This document shows positions 22,691-34,297 of a stretch of 64,000 nucleotides of DNA, piece after piece. Origin of the DNA: Brachionus rotundiformis (lineage: Eukaryota > Rotifera > Eurotatoria > Ploima > Brachionidae); NCBI GenBank assembly GCA_016802295.1, contig JAESIW010000020.1, positions 1,812,120-1,876,119 on the forward strand, in the 5' to 3' direction. Position 1 is the stretch's first letter. Every line of letters starts with the position of its first letter. The position numbers and the translations under genes are program-made. The notes below the pieces were generated by a model, which saw nothing but the letters and a program-made list of their open reading frames with translations, did no database searches and had not been told where the DNA came from.

Positions 22691-23435
22691 ACCTCGGATT
22701 GAAATTCCTCCGACTCCTTACAATAATCTTCATATCCAACAGTTTCAAATAATATTTTGTGGTATCCATCTTAGACCATTTTTCGATTGGAATAGATGTA
22801 GAAAATAAACAAAGTGGAGTTTTAATTCCAGATAATGGTTTCCCATAATGGTGTGAGTGATTTTTTATATTTTAAACTAAATTTACTAACTAGTTTTACA
22901 ACAAAAAATATGCTTTATTTTTCTTTAAATATGAAAAATAATCTATCAGTAAATCAACAATTAGAAATTATTTTTGAGTTTCATTTTATTGTCAACACCT
23001 TCAACAATTTATTTAAGAACTCATTATATCTTATCATGTGTATATTTTTCAGTATATGTATAAATTGTAATCAATGACATTTATTTTAACACAGTTTCAT
23101 ATCAAATATTGCCTTTCAATTATTAGATAAAACATTAAATTAATTTATATTTAAAGTATGATGGTTTAATCTTATTTTATTTTATCATTTATTTCATTGA
23201 AGGCCATAAAGGCGATTTCAAAATATAAAAATTAGATAAAATTAACAAGAATTGTTTGATTAATTTTTTGAAATGTCATTTTAAATGCTATTTTTTAAAA
23301 GTATATATTAAGTCTTTAAAAAAATAAAAAATAAGAAAAAAACATTTACATTCTCATTTCTTTTATTTATTAATAACAATAAAAATCAAAAATGACTAAT
23401 AAATAAAACTTTTAAAATTAAATCCAATTAGAAGC
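22691..23435. other. AT-rich spacer with no recognised gene
   Basis: Spacer between the cysteine-rich relic and the foldback sequence. The first ~150 bp are probably more of the same dead element. A frame at 22835-23077 on plus has chance-like composition and no family resemblance. Confidence 0.4.
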
Positions 23436-23605
23436 GGCAAAATGTTGAAAGTTTTACATTTTTTCATTTTCATATTTTTATATTTTTTGTGCAAATTTCA
23501 AAAAAATTAAATAATAAAATTTCCGAAACAAGAATCTTCTGAAACAATGCACAAAAAATATAAAAATATGAAAATGTAAAAATGCAAAATTTTCAACATT
23601 TTACC
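23436..23605. repeat. Foldback: 58-bp inverted repeat arms with 54-bp loop
   Basis: Left arm 23436-23493 and right arm 23548-23605 are reverse complements over 58 bp with about four mismatches. The inner half, ending at TTTTTTGTGCA and starting at TGCACAAAAAA, pairs perfectly for roughly 29 bp. A single-stranded or transcribed copy would form a long hairpin. It sits just past the stop of the TJAP1-like gene, so it may be in its 3' UTR or be a small foldback transposon. No coding content. Confidence 0.85.
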
Positions 23606-23667
23606 TTAAAAGCTCATTTTGGAAGTTAAGATTGGAAATTAAAAAAAAACTAATCAATAAACTTAAA

Positions 23668-24697
23668 TCATATAAAAAATGCATTCTTAAAAGAACCTAA
23701 ATCAGTTGATGAAGACTTATAATGCGTATTTCTAACACTTTTTGATTTATTTTCATCTTCATTTAAGTCTACCAAACGATTTCCGATCGATTTAGACCTC
23801 AAAAAGGATTCATTTACTAAAATACTTCTTGGTTTTGCCAAAAGTATTTTATCTGTATCATTTTCAGAATAATTTTGAACTGTCTGGGTTTCCGTATCAG
23901 TTAAATATGACTGTTTTCTACACCTAAGACATATATGTGGATAAAGTCTTACTGAATTTTTGGTTTTGTCTCCTTGATCCTTCTTTAAGACATTTGCCAA
24001 AAGACTTGTTGACACAAATCCATTATCAATATCGTTATTTTCTTCCTCTTCATCTATTTTATTTTGTCTTATTCTTTCATTCTGGTATGTATACATTAAT
24101 GCAGCCGCTGCACTTGGCTGAAAAATTGGTATCTTAGGTATTGTTTTAGCCTGAGTATCATGGCTATTATCTGTCTCGAGTTTTTCTATGTCTTCATGAC
24201 TTAAATGAGATTTTAATCGATTTTTAATCGAATTTGGAAGAGATTTATAAGAATGAGAAACAAAATCATTCGGCTTACATTGCAACAAGTTTACAGCTAA
24301 ATTACAGTCTTGTTTATACATCTCTTTTTGTTTTTCTAGTTCCTCAATTGTAAGGTTAGAATCAACTAGTTTTGAATGAGCTATGGTAAGATCTTCAAGC
24401 AAATTTTTTTGTTCATTCTCGTATTTTTCCACTATTTTCAACAGTCTTTCTTCTAAATCACTATTTATTTTTTCAAGCTTCCTCTGTACTTCGAAGACCC
24501 TATCATATTTTTCTTTTAAGGTCTTATTTTCGTCATTTAAGCGGCTAATTTGTGCTTCATAGTTTTCCACTGTTTTACTATGCTTGAATTTTTCATCTTT
24601 AAGTAATAGATCATTGCTTCTCAATAGGCCTTTCAGTTCTTCTATTTGATAGTTTAAGTCAAAACTTGAATGAAGTTCATTTGGGTGCTGATTGAAG
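23668..24697 (-). CDS. TJAP1/BEGAIN-like coiled-coil protein, 5' end unresolved
   Basis: The last coding exon encodes 342 residues and the stop. It starts with a coiled coil (EAQISRLNDENKTLKEKYDR, VQRKLEKINSDLEERLLKIV), then EELEKQKEMYKQDCNLAVNL followed by LQCKPNDFVSHSYKSLP. That block matches the conserved segment of tight-junction-associated protein 1 (YRLDCNLAVQLLKC) and BEGAIN. The rest is low-complexity with a small Cys cluster (HICLRCRKQ) and Ser-rich tail. The frame has no suitable ATG: upstream it is closed by a stop at about 24703, with an acceptor-like TTAAG just before 24697. So at least one upstream exon exists that I could not place. TJAP1 proteins act at junctions and the Golgi; function here is inferred. 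Confidence 0.7.
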
Positions 24698-25717
24698 CTT
24701 AATTAAAATTTTACTTGTCTGAGTTTGAGTTCCAAATATTCATTTTTCCAATGACGTGTAAAAATTAAAAACAAAAATTTTAAATAATTATTTGATTTGA
24801 ATAAAAAATTCATATTTTCTTCAAAGTTTATTTAACATATTTAAAAATTTTTATTATAAGTAGGAGAGCGAACGAATGAGTCTTTGGAAAATAGTTAGCT
24901 TGGTATTTGGATTTATATGAAAATTTGATATGGCAAAAAATTAAACAAATTTTTATTTAATACATGTTTCTTAAAGTATTTAAATTATTTTGAAAAGAGC
25001 ATCAACATGGATCTAATAACCCTATATAGTTTTTAAAAAAATGATATCTAATACATTTATTCATTATTTTATTTTACATTAAATTGATTGAAAATAATTA
25101 AAATTTTGGAAAATACATTGAAAAATTTGAACATAGTCTTTAATTTTAACTTGTAGTATTTCTGTTATTTTAAGAAAATCTTTAAAAGTTTAAAAATATA
25201 CTTAATTCGATTATTTAAACAAATAATTTTGATTAAATAAGTTTAAAATGATTCTTTCTAAATCAAAATATTATTTTTAATTTCACCTTTTTTTTTTAAA
25301 TAATAAAATCTTGTGTTAAACTTTTAACTATCTAAGATACAAATATTGTAATATTTTGTATCTTAATTTTGCGATTATAAATCAAAACAGATTTTGAAAT
25401 TTGATAAATTATTAATTTTAATTTAATTATTAATATGCTTAAAAATTTGCATTAAACTATTATTGCTAATAATAAAATATATTCAAATTGAAAAAATTTA
25501 CGCTGATTTAAAACAATTTGTGTGTTTTCTTTTTTATTATCATCTTAATAATTAAAACAAATTTTAAAACATTTTCTTCTGAAACCAGACATTCAAAATT
25601 CTAATTAAAGAAACATTGGTTGCTATCTTGAAATTATAATTAACATTATGCATTTATTTGACTTAGAAAAATTGTTGTCAACTTTATTTTTCTTACTTTT
25701 CCAAATTGGATTTTAAA
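24698..25717. other. Divergent spacer, probably holding missing 5' exon(s) of the TJAP1-like gene
   Basis: 1 kb between divergent genes. On the minus strand just above 24697 a stretch reading HWKNEYLELKLRQ ends at a GTAAAA donor, but using it would need an intron of only 17-27 nt, so I did not accept it. Otherwise very AT-rich, no other gene seen. Confidence 0.4.
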
Positions 25718-28700
25718 ATGTCTGAATTGGCTGAATCAACTAGATCATCTAGCTCCGAAAGTCTTCATAACGAAGTTAGTTGGACTATTTATTTTAATTT
25801 TTAATATCTTTAAACAATCAAATTATTTTAGGAACTTAGTTCAGAAGTCAAATTTACCATAAATATTGTGTTAAACGATTTTTTCCAAAGAAACAATAAA
25901 GAATTTGAATTTCCGTCTTCATTGAGCTCGAGTGAACGAGCATATATTCGAAAATTGTGTGATTTGAATGACATTGTCTTTGAAATTCGTGGGTAAATTT
26001 TCATTTACCTTAAAACATCTTAGGATGAGATGATTTTTTTAAGGAAGGGTACCAAAAAATATGCATTTATTTCCAAAAGATCTAACAAAAAGCCCATTCT
26101 TGAGCAATCAATTCTCGAATTAGACAAAAATTCAACCCAACTTGTTTTAAATAATTTTACTCTAAAAATAAGCCATGAAGAAACTGAGCTCTTGACTCCG
26201 AAAATACAAAAGCCTAATAGCAATAATTTAATTGATAGATATAATAATCTTTTTAGATTTAAATCAATTGAACCAAGAATACCAAATTGCTCGTTTTTGT
26301 CTCAAAGTTTGCCAATAAATAATTATAAAGAGCAAATAATGAGTCATTTTGGAACCAATAGACTTCTTTTTATCGGAGGTGACAGCGCTATTGGTAAAAG
26401 TAACCTAATAGGACAGTATATTTTGGAATTTTATGAATCAACAAAGCAAAAATGCCGAGCAATTTTTTCTTGCCCTTTTAATCTTGTCGCTTATTCAATG
26501 GCATGGAATCTAAGTAAAAAAAGAGGTGAAAAACTAGGCAATACAGTGGGATGCCATGTTTTTACAAATAAAAAATATTATAGCGAAAATACTTTACTCA
26601 CATACTGTACTCATGAGATATTGCTGAAAAATATTTCGTGTAGTGGGGAATCCGAATTTCTTAGCTCTGTAACTGATATTGTCTTGGTAAGAATTAAAAA
26701 AAAAAATTATATTTTTAATTAGTATTATATTTTAAAATAATATTTATAAAGGATGAAATGCACATAAGAGATCGATATTTGGACTTTATCCTAATTCTTA
26801 TACGAGATATTATCTTCAAATATAATCATATTAGAGTTATTCTGATCGGACCCAGTCAAATGAAAGAACAAATTCAAAAATATTTTAGTCAATGCAATTT
26901 TTATACTAGTTAATTGATAAAATTAATTATTTTTTATTGCTTATCAATTAAAATTTTTAGTTCCTTCAATTCAGAGAGCAACTATTAAGGAAATATATTT
27001 AAATGAGATTTTAAAAATGACTAACTTTTCACCTGGACCAGAAGCGAAAAAGCATTCAGTGAGTCTTTTGGAAAAGATATGCGCTGAAAAGCGGAAAAAA
27101 GTTTTCTTAAAAAAACATCCGGGTCCAAACTCTACCACCTCAGGGATTAATACGGATATTGATTATATGCTTGAGCAAAGTTTTAAAGATGGTGTTTTTT
27201 TAGAAGAACTTGAGCAAATGGTCAAACGAGAACAGATAAACATAAACTATCAGCAAAAAGACTTTTGGATTACAATTTTGATTTCAGCTGTGGTAAATGG
27301 CAGGATTGATATTGTTGAAAATTTACTTAGACTCGGTGCAAACCAAAATTTGAGGACCTGTAACCAAATGAATGCCATCGATTGGGCAAAAAGGTTTTCT
27401 CAAAACGAGATACTCAATTTATTGGAAAATTATCAGTAACTTTATAACTATTTTAATTTTTAATAAATAAATTCGATATAAAAGGAATGCTAAATTACAG
27501 GGAAGTGTTGAGCTTTTCAAAATTGGAAATGAAATTGATGATTCAAAACATAATTATGATTTGTCTATCATTAAGTCATTTTATCAAAAGTTTTCAGAAA
27601 ATTTTGACTATTTATTTGATCTTTTACTCAAGTTAATTAATAAAATAATAAATATAGAAAAAGAAGGTAGTTAATTTTAATCTATTTTGAATATTTATAA
27701 TTTTTGGTTAAATTTAAGGCTCAATAATGGTATATATGTCAAATTTTAACCAATTATCAAGACTTAAGAAGATATTAAAATCCAAAAAAGCAATTAAGTA
27801 TAAATTAGGATCCCTTTTTTTTTTAATTTTTATTATAAAATTTTACAGATTGAATATTTACGCGATTTTCGAAGATATAAGTTTTGAAGAATATGAGAAT
27901 GTTTTAAAAGATAAAACTCAAAAAATAATTTTAACAACTTATATTAGTGAATTACTTCCCGTAGTAGAAAATGTAACAACAATTATAGACATAGGACTTA
28001 ACCAGGAGATCGTTCATGACGAACAAACAAATTCACGCTCAAAAAAACTTGTCTGGATATCAAAACAAAGTCTTATTGATCGTGCCCGTAAAGTAAATGG
28101 CTTTTCAAATTTTAAAATTTATCGCCTTTATTCCAAACAACGAGCAAAAAATTTTTCAAATCAAAAAATATGCGAATTTTTAAGTTATCCAATACAGGAA
28201 ATTTGTCTACTATCGAAGCATTGTATTCCTTTTAATGTATCAATAACAGATTTCATTTGCAAAGGACCTGAATATCCTGCTTTTCTTGAGCTCAGAAACT
28301 CTATCAACAGCCTGAAGTTGATAGATGCATTGGACACTTGGGAAGATATAAGCTATTTAGGAGTTCATCTTATCAATTTACCAATTGATTTACAATCTTC
28401 AAAATGCATTTTATATGCTATTTTACTAAAATGTTTAGAGCCTATTTTGGTAATAGTTTCAATATTAACTATTGGTGAACCATTTGTTAGCTTTGATCCG
28501 TATCAAATAAATTATTTCAATGAATTAAGAAGGAATCTAGTCACTGATTGTGAAAGCGATCATATATTATTATATAAAATATACATTGTAAGATTAAATA
28601 GTTATTTTATTGCATTTAATTTTTATTTTTGCTTAAGATGTGGAAAAAAGCTCTTAAAGAAAATAATCAGAATAAAATCTGCTCAAAGTTTTACTTAAAC

Positions 28701-30479
28701 GAGCTTGTTTTGAACGAAATAGAATTTCAAAGGTATTTTTAAAAAGTTTTGATTTTATTTTCATAATCCAAGCATTTTCTGAATTTTTTGAATCAGCTTG
28801 ATTTTACAAAAACTCATTCACTTAAAATTTTAAACTTAATTTTATTCCATACAAAATATGTTCAATGTTAAAAATTATTTATTACTATATCTACAGCTTT
28901 AAATGGCCAGTATTAACATGTTAGCGGTTAGCTTAGGACTGGACTTAGACTGTGGCATTGGAAAGAATAGACTAGTTTTAGAAACCTTATTAAACTCAAA
29001 TCTTAAGCTATAAATATCAAAAATTAACTTTTTAAAATCAAAATATTCTCTCTTATATATCCTTTGAACATCATTCTATCTTCTAAATTGTCTCCAAGTT
29101 CTAATCAGTTATTAGCTATGAATACAGCCTAGTAACTACGAGTTTAGTTTAAATCTAATTCTAGCAACAAGACTAGTTACAAATTATAACTAGTATGAAA
29201 GGTCGAATATGACCAGGGAGTATAGTTAGCCTAAGCTTACAGATCCGCCAACAAACATATTTACTTAAAGTTAAATCAATACGATACATTATAGCTTTTC
29301 TTCAAGCTTTAAATTTCTTTAAGTTAAAAAATTAAAATCAAATATAAAAAAAATATTTTAATTTAATTTAATAATTGTTTATTAATTTTAAAAATAATTG
29401 ATTAACTATTTCACTTCAACTTATTAACAATAAAGTTGTTTATTTCTTGAAAAGGTTTGATTTATCTTTAAAAATTTAAAGCTTGTTCGACCAGTTGTTG
29501 TTCTGTTGAGAGAAATTTGAGTGTACAGTTTTCACCATGATTGAATATTTGATAAAATAATTTCTATCTTATCAGAATGCATGCATTTATCTTTCACATC
29601 AATACATATTTTGTTGGATTAAATAATTCTAATTTTAAATTAATTATTTATTAATAATTACTAAATTTTAAAGTCTTTGAAACAGGATTGAATTATTTTT
29701 TTAAGGATTAAGTTGATCAATATTTTATTAAACTCAGGATTAATCAAGACTTCAGATAATGTCAAATATTTAAACAAAAATTCGAACAATGTCAATTGTA
29801 TTAAAGCTTGTCTAGTTGCTGGATGGTATCCAAGCATATTGCGATACGATAATTCAGGATTTTTAAATAAGTAAAAAATTTATAAGTTTCTTTTTAAACG
29901 CAACAAATAAATTCGTAAATTTAAGTAAAGATGAGTTTGTTAGATTGAACTGCATGTCCAGCTTATGGTCACACAGTATTTCTAATTCATGTTGGGCTTT
30001 ATACGACAATGAGAGATATGTCTCTGAAAATGTTCAAATTGTGCAAAGGCTTACTTTTGTTTCACCGTGTTTGATTGCCTTTTTTTCTGGTCCAAGTCGA
30101 TTGAGTCAAGATAACTCAGACAATATCTTTAAAATTGACAAATTTATCAACTACAGAATGTCAAAAATTGATTTGGAATGTTTAAGTTTGCTCCGGAAAA
30201 AATTCAATTCAGTATTTTTAAAATTCATTAAAAATATGAATACAGATGACCAAGACGAAGTAATATTTGATTTAATTCATATTTTTTTGAATAAAAAAAC
30301 ATTAAAAATAGAAAGTAATTGATTTGGTTGTTGAGTTTTTCGATTCAGAAGCAAAACGAATTATCGATTTAAAAATTGAAGATGAAATGTTTGATTTTGT
30401 TTTTAAACATTTTAATAATCAAAATTTAACAAAAATTTTTCATATGGACGAAATGTCAACTAGTGATAAATTTCTTTAA
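25718..30479 (+). CDS. Bgcn/YTHDC2-like DExH protein with R3H and ankyrin repeats, helicase motifs decayed
   Basis: Eleven exons (25718-25774, 25832-25992, 26044-26686, 26752-26908, 26961-27435, 27485-27666, 27719-28587, 28638-28732, 29706-29870, 29926-30314, 30349-30479) give 1107 aa with every phase consistent. Order: R3H domain (FEFPSSLSSSERAYIRKL, ~20-85), RecA1, an ankyrin insert inside the helicase (LLRLGANQNL, AIDWAKRFSQNEIL, ~440-497), RecA2, HA2/winged helix (LKLIDALDTWEDISYLGVHL) and OB fold (RLTFVSPCLIAFFSGPSRLS). The ankyrin insert is specific to YTHDC2 and its fly relative Bgcn. Walker A is GGDSAIGKS, the DEAH box is DEMH, and motifs V and VI (QRxGRAGR) are lost (SLIDRARKVNGF). 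There is no YTH domain. The family controls the mitosis-to-meiosis switch in germ cells by RNA regulation. Confidence 0.88.
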
Positions 30480-31597
30480 AAAAGAAGCAAAATTTCAAAA
30501 AGATAGATTGTAGAGAGAGTAGACGAGATTATCTTAATTAATTTATTTGTTTTATTAATTTAGAAATTTTGTTTAATTTTTTTATTTTTAATAAATCCAG
30601 AGATTTAATTAAAATGATTTAAAAAGAAAAAACATTAATATTAAACTATTTTTATAAAAATTATCTTTAACACTTTTTTATTAATTTTTTTTTCCAAAAA
30701 AGTTTCTGATTTATTCTTATGTAACTATTTTAAGTTGTAATATTTCTAACTTATTTTAAAAACTTAGCGAATTTAAAAAATGATGAAAACATTAGAAACA
30801 TGTATTTTTATGAAATTTGTTTAAAATATTTAAATTGAAATTTTTTAATTTAAAATCAAAACAAGGTTGAGTAGTTCAAATTTGCTGATTATGTCCAGCA
30901 TGATCTCAAAAATCTCCAACAGATCATAGAAGCCTGCTTTCACAGTTAAAACGATTCTTTTTTTTAGATAAAATAATTTACTAATTGATCTTGACTTTTT
31001 TTACAATAAAAAAATAGCTATCTAAATAGATATTTAATAACAATATAGATTACTGATGATTTGGTTCCTGGAATTCAAGATTTTTTAAGTTGATAATTCA
31101 TAATTATTTGAAAAAATTAAGGAATAAAACATTTATAATAACTCTTTTTGATGTTGCTAGTCATTAATTTAATTTAGAATAAATTTTACATCAAATAATT
31201 ATTATTTTTTAAGCTTTAAAAGTCGAGTGACTATTCGATCTTTTGTTCATACAAACATAAATATACAATTTGTGTATGAAATAAAAATATATGTGCTTTT
31301 TTCATTTCTACTAGTATCACCTTTTGTTTTTTATTCTATTTTTAACTAGAAATTAGATGATCTAATAAAAATACCAAATTTAACATAAGATAACGAAAAA
31401 AAATCTTGTAATTAATTAAAGCATAATTTTGTATTTAATTAATTTTATCTTTAAATGTCCTTAAAAGGGAAATTTTGGCTCATAGTCAAGAAAAGACAAA
31501 ATATAGGCGCTTTGTTGATGAGTATATAACTATTAAAAAAATTTGAATAAAAAATTTAATTTTTTTCTCAAATTAAGAACAAATATTTATTAAAAAA
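30480..31597. other. Intergenic, nothing recognised
   Basis: 1.1 kb of AT-rich DNA between two plus-strand genes. No coding similarity or structured repeat found. The end, TTTTTTTCTCAAATTAAG at about 31562-31578, looks like a splice acceptor 20 bp before the LAMTOR2 start. Confidence 0.5.
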
Positions 31598-32011
31598 ATG
31601 TTAAGACCAAGTGCATTAAGACAACTGTTATCACAGGTAACGGTAGGCACTATACAAGCCACAATATTGACCACTCGTTCTGGTGAATATTTAGACTATG
31701 TATTGCGTAATGATGAAACCAATCAATCAAATGCATCTCATGTTCAAAATAGCCCAATAAATGTCAAAAATCTTTGCGCAATTATTTGTTCCGTGTACCA
31801 ATCTTACCAAAAGTTCAGTAACGTATTGTCAGACAATCTTAACTACTTGATAATAGATTGTGATCTTTACAGATTAGCTATAAGGCCAGTTGGAAATCAT
31901 TTGATTTGTATTTGTGCAGACTCAAATACCGGTCTTGGAATCTTGAAATTAAAGATAAGCTCACTCGCCGAATCGCTCTCAAGTCTCTTAAATTTCGCTA
32001 TTTATTCTTGA
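31598..32011 (+). CDS. LAMTOR2: Ragulator subunit LAMTOR2 (p14, roadblock/LC7 fold)
   Basis: Single exon, 137 aa (human 125). It begins MLRPSALRQLLSQVTVGTIQ, nearly the human MLRPKALTQVLSQ start, and continues with LNYLIIDCDLYRLAIRPVGN and LICICADSNTGLGILKLK, the roadblock strands. An insert of about a dozen polar residues (NDETNQSNASHVQNSPINVK) in the first loop explains the extra length. LAMTOR2 pairs with LAMTOR3 inside Ragulator, which anchors Rag GTPases and mTORC1 on lysosomes. The stop lies only 103 bp before the MED4 start on the same strand. Confidence 0.95.
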   Translation: MLRPSALRQLLSQVTVGTIQATILTTRSGEYLDYVLRNDETNQSNASHVQNSPINVKNLCAIICSVYQSYQKFSNVLSDNLNYLIIDCDLYRLAIRPVGNHLICICADSNTGLGILKLKISSLAESLSSLLNFAIYS

Positions 32012-32114
32012 TTTTTTTAAATAAATTTTTAAAGATATCTTTTTTTTATGGAAAAAAATTTGGCATTAAAACCAAAAGATAAATTTTATTTGTACAGTCA
32101 TAATTATTATTAAG

Positions 32115-32855
32115 ATGACTGAGGCTCAATCTGATGACTTCAACTCAGTCTTAAGCACCAAAGATAACATCAAACATCTAATAGATGATATTGAACAGCT
32201 TTCTAAGGAATTAATTTTTCAAACTTTTGAATCCAGCAAGAGCCGGCATCAGACATCAACAAATGAAAATCAAAATGATCTTTTACAAATTACCAAGCAA
32301 ATAATTCAAAAGCAAAATCAGCTAAACAACTATCTTAATATTGCCAATGAACAGCAGGTTTTATATTCAAAAATCAATCAAGTAAAGGACGGACTGGTTA
32401 AGAGTGACTCGGACATTAAAAGTCTACTACTTTATCTCAAAGAAGCTGAGCAAGTTCTAGCATCTGCAGTCTATCAGTCAAAGCTTAAATTGGACATGAT
32501 CAAAAAGTCCAAGCCATTGCCAAGTGATGTTATCATAAGGTATGCTCACAAAATCAGTAGCGAGTTTGGAGTCTGCTGTCCAGAGAATTGGGCAGGAGAC
32601 AATCCACATAGACCGTATCCAACTGATGCGGATATGAGACGAGGCTGGCTGGCCAAACTAAACAATTTTGTTGACATTAACCCAGAACCAGAAAACCAAA
32701 ATAGTGCACAGCAATTATTAAGATCGAATTCAAAGTTAATAGAACCAATAGTTCCCCAAGAGTTTAAATCAAATCAACCAATTGGTTCTCTAATGCCCAG
32801 CATGAACGAATTTATGAGTGATTCATCAAGTGGTTCTTCAAGTGATAGTGAATAA
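32115..32855 (+). CDS. MED4: Mediator complex subunit 4
   Basis: Single exon, 246 aa (human 270). The N-terminal half is coiled coil. The signature block reads DSDIKSLLLYLKEAEQVLAS, AVYQSKLKL, VIIRYAHKIS and HRPYPTDADMRRGWLAKL, matching human MED4 (LKEAEQILATAVYQAK, IIKYAHRIS, RRPYPTDLEMRSG). The tail ends in a Ser-rich run (SDSSSGSSSDSE), as in other MED4 proteins. MED4 is in the middle module of Mediator and bridges regulators to RNA polymerase II. The ATG directly follows TTATTATTAAG, an acceptor-like sequence, suggesting a 5' UTR intron or trans-splice site given the short gap to LAMTOR2. Confidence 0.96.
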   Translation: MTEAQSDDFNSVLSTKDNIKHLIDDIEQLSKELIFQTFESSKSRHQTSTNENQNDLLQITKQIIQKQNQLNNYLNIANEQQVLYSKINQVKDGLVKSDSDIKSLLLYLKEAEQVLASAVYQSKLKLDMIKKSKPLPSDVIIRYAHKISSEFGVCCPENWAGDNPHRPYPTDADMRRGWLAKLNNFVDINPEPENQNSAQQLLRSNSKLIEPIVPQEFKSNQPIGSLMPSMNEFMSDSSSGSSSDSE

Positions 32856-33449
32856 TTGACATCAAAATTTTTATCAATTCTTGTTCCTTAATAAAAAAAT
32901 ATTTTATTCTAAATTTATAAAATTTAACTATTTTAATTTAAATCAATCGTTCAAAAGAATTTTAAAACAAAAATTATTTGATTTTAAATATTAAGCATCT
33001 TAATTTGTTTGTTTGTAAAAGCTAAAAATAAAAAACACGGGCTAATCGAGATCTTTAAAGTTTTCATAGTTTTTATGAATTACTTTTTCTTTAAGCGAAT
33101 GTCTAAATCTATAAATAATTTATCTAAGAAATTTAGACTTAAAACTTTAGATATAATTGAAATGATTTAAAAATGAGAAAACTTTAATAAAAAAGGTATA
33201 TAATTATATAAAAGATATTGAGAACACAGCAATAAGTAAAGATATTATTGCTTTTTTAAAAACTTGAAAAATTAAAAACAAGAGTTTCAAAATAAAAACA
33301 ATAAAAAAGAGAAGTAAAAATTATAAAAGTTGACAAAATTTTAACTTTATAATTTTTGTATGAAAAATAAGATTCTAATGATTTAAACAATAATTTTAAA
33401 TTTATGATAAATTTACATAAAAAAAGTACATGGTCGTATTGAAATATCA
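32856..33449. other. Intergenic spacer
   Basis: Nearly 600 bp of AT-rich DNA with AATAAA-type signals soon after the MED4 stop. No gene or repeat recognised. Confidence 0.5.
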
Positions 33450-34297
33450 ATGTCTCTAGAAGAGCATCAACCGAGTCTTAATATTCTGGAAAATGATAAA
33501 TCTGATACAGTACCAAACAATTCAGGAAAATCTTCCAATCCAACACCAGAATCACTTTCACACAATTTTTTCTGTAATGTATGCAATTTAAGCTTAATTT
33601 CAGCTTCTCAACTAAGTCAACATTTATCAGGGAAACGGCATAAGAAAAAATTAAACTCTGATTTAAATAAAAATATCTCATTCAGGTGTGATTTATGTGA
33701 TAAATATATGATTTCAGAGGCACAATACAACATGCATTTATTGGGAAAAAAACACTTAAACAAAATAGGGAGCAATTCTATGACAGTTACAGAAAAAATT
33801 AAACTAACCAAAAAACAAGATGGTAGTATTTATTTTTATTAATTTTTCTTTAAGATAATTTATTTAAATCAAGATGATAAAATTTTTGAACAATATAACA
33901 TAGCATGGGATAAGTATAAAATAAATGACCAATTACGACAACAAACTCAAAATAAATTCGATTTTTATTGCTATTTGTGCAACAAATACCTCCAAAGAAA
34001 GCTTCAATTAGTCGATGTAATACATTTTTTAATTTATTAATTTTGTAATATTAATTGGCTTTTTTAAAATATTTTTAGCATTTAAAAAGCAAAAAACATC
34101 ATACTAAAATCTACTTAGAGAGAAAACGATCAAAAAAGATGCAGCAAATTGGCCATTTTGATGAAATATTAAACAAAAAAGATAGAAATTTTAAGCCAAG
34201 TTCTTCAACTGATCAAAGCTTTTATCCTAGAAAGCGAACGAGTGACGAATTAAATATTTTGGAAAGTAAAAAAATTTGTGTTGATTCCAAACAATAA
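33450..34297 (+). CDS. U1-type (matrin-type) C2H2 zinc-finger protein, ZNF346/ZMAT-like
   Basis: Three exons, 33450-33822, 33874-34016 and 34079-34297, give 244 aa. Three fingers of the U1/matrin type are visible: CNVCNLSLISASQLSQHLSG then KRHKKK; CDLCDKYMISEAQYNMHLLG then KKHLNK; and CYLCNKYLQRKLQLVDHLKS then KKHHTK. The third is split by an intron, and the chosen acceptor (AAATCAAG at 33866-33873) restores its frame. The long Cys-to-His spacing with SGKRHKKK-like ends marks double-stranded-RNA-binding fingers such as those of JAZ/ZNF346 and ZMAT3. The tail is basic (ERKRSKKMQQ, PRKRTSDE), consistent with nuclear localisation. Which paralogue it is cannot be told. Confidence 0.85.

Noticed and set aside
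22835..23077. Plus-strand frame of 80 codons
   Set aside because: Phe/Leu/Asn/Ile-rich with no similarity; lies among mobile-element debris.
24698..24770. Upstream TJAP1-like exon ending RHWKNEYLELKLRQ
   Set aside because: It would need an intron of 17-27 nt, shorter than any other here, so the true 5' exon remains unplaced.
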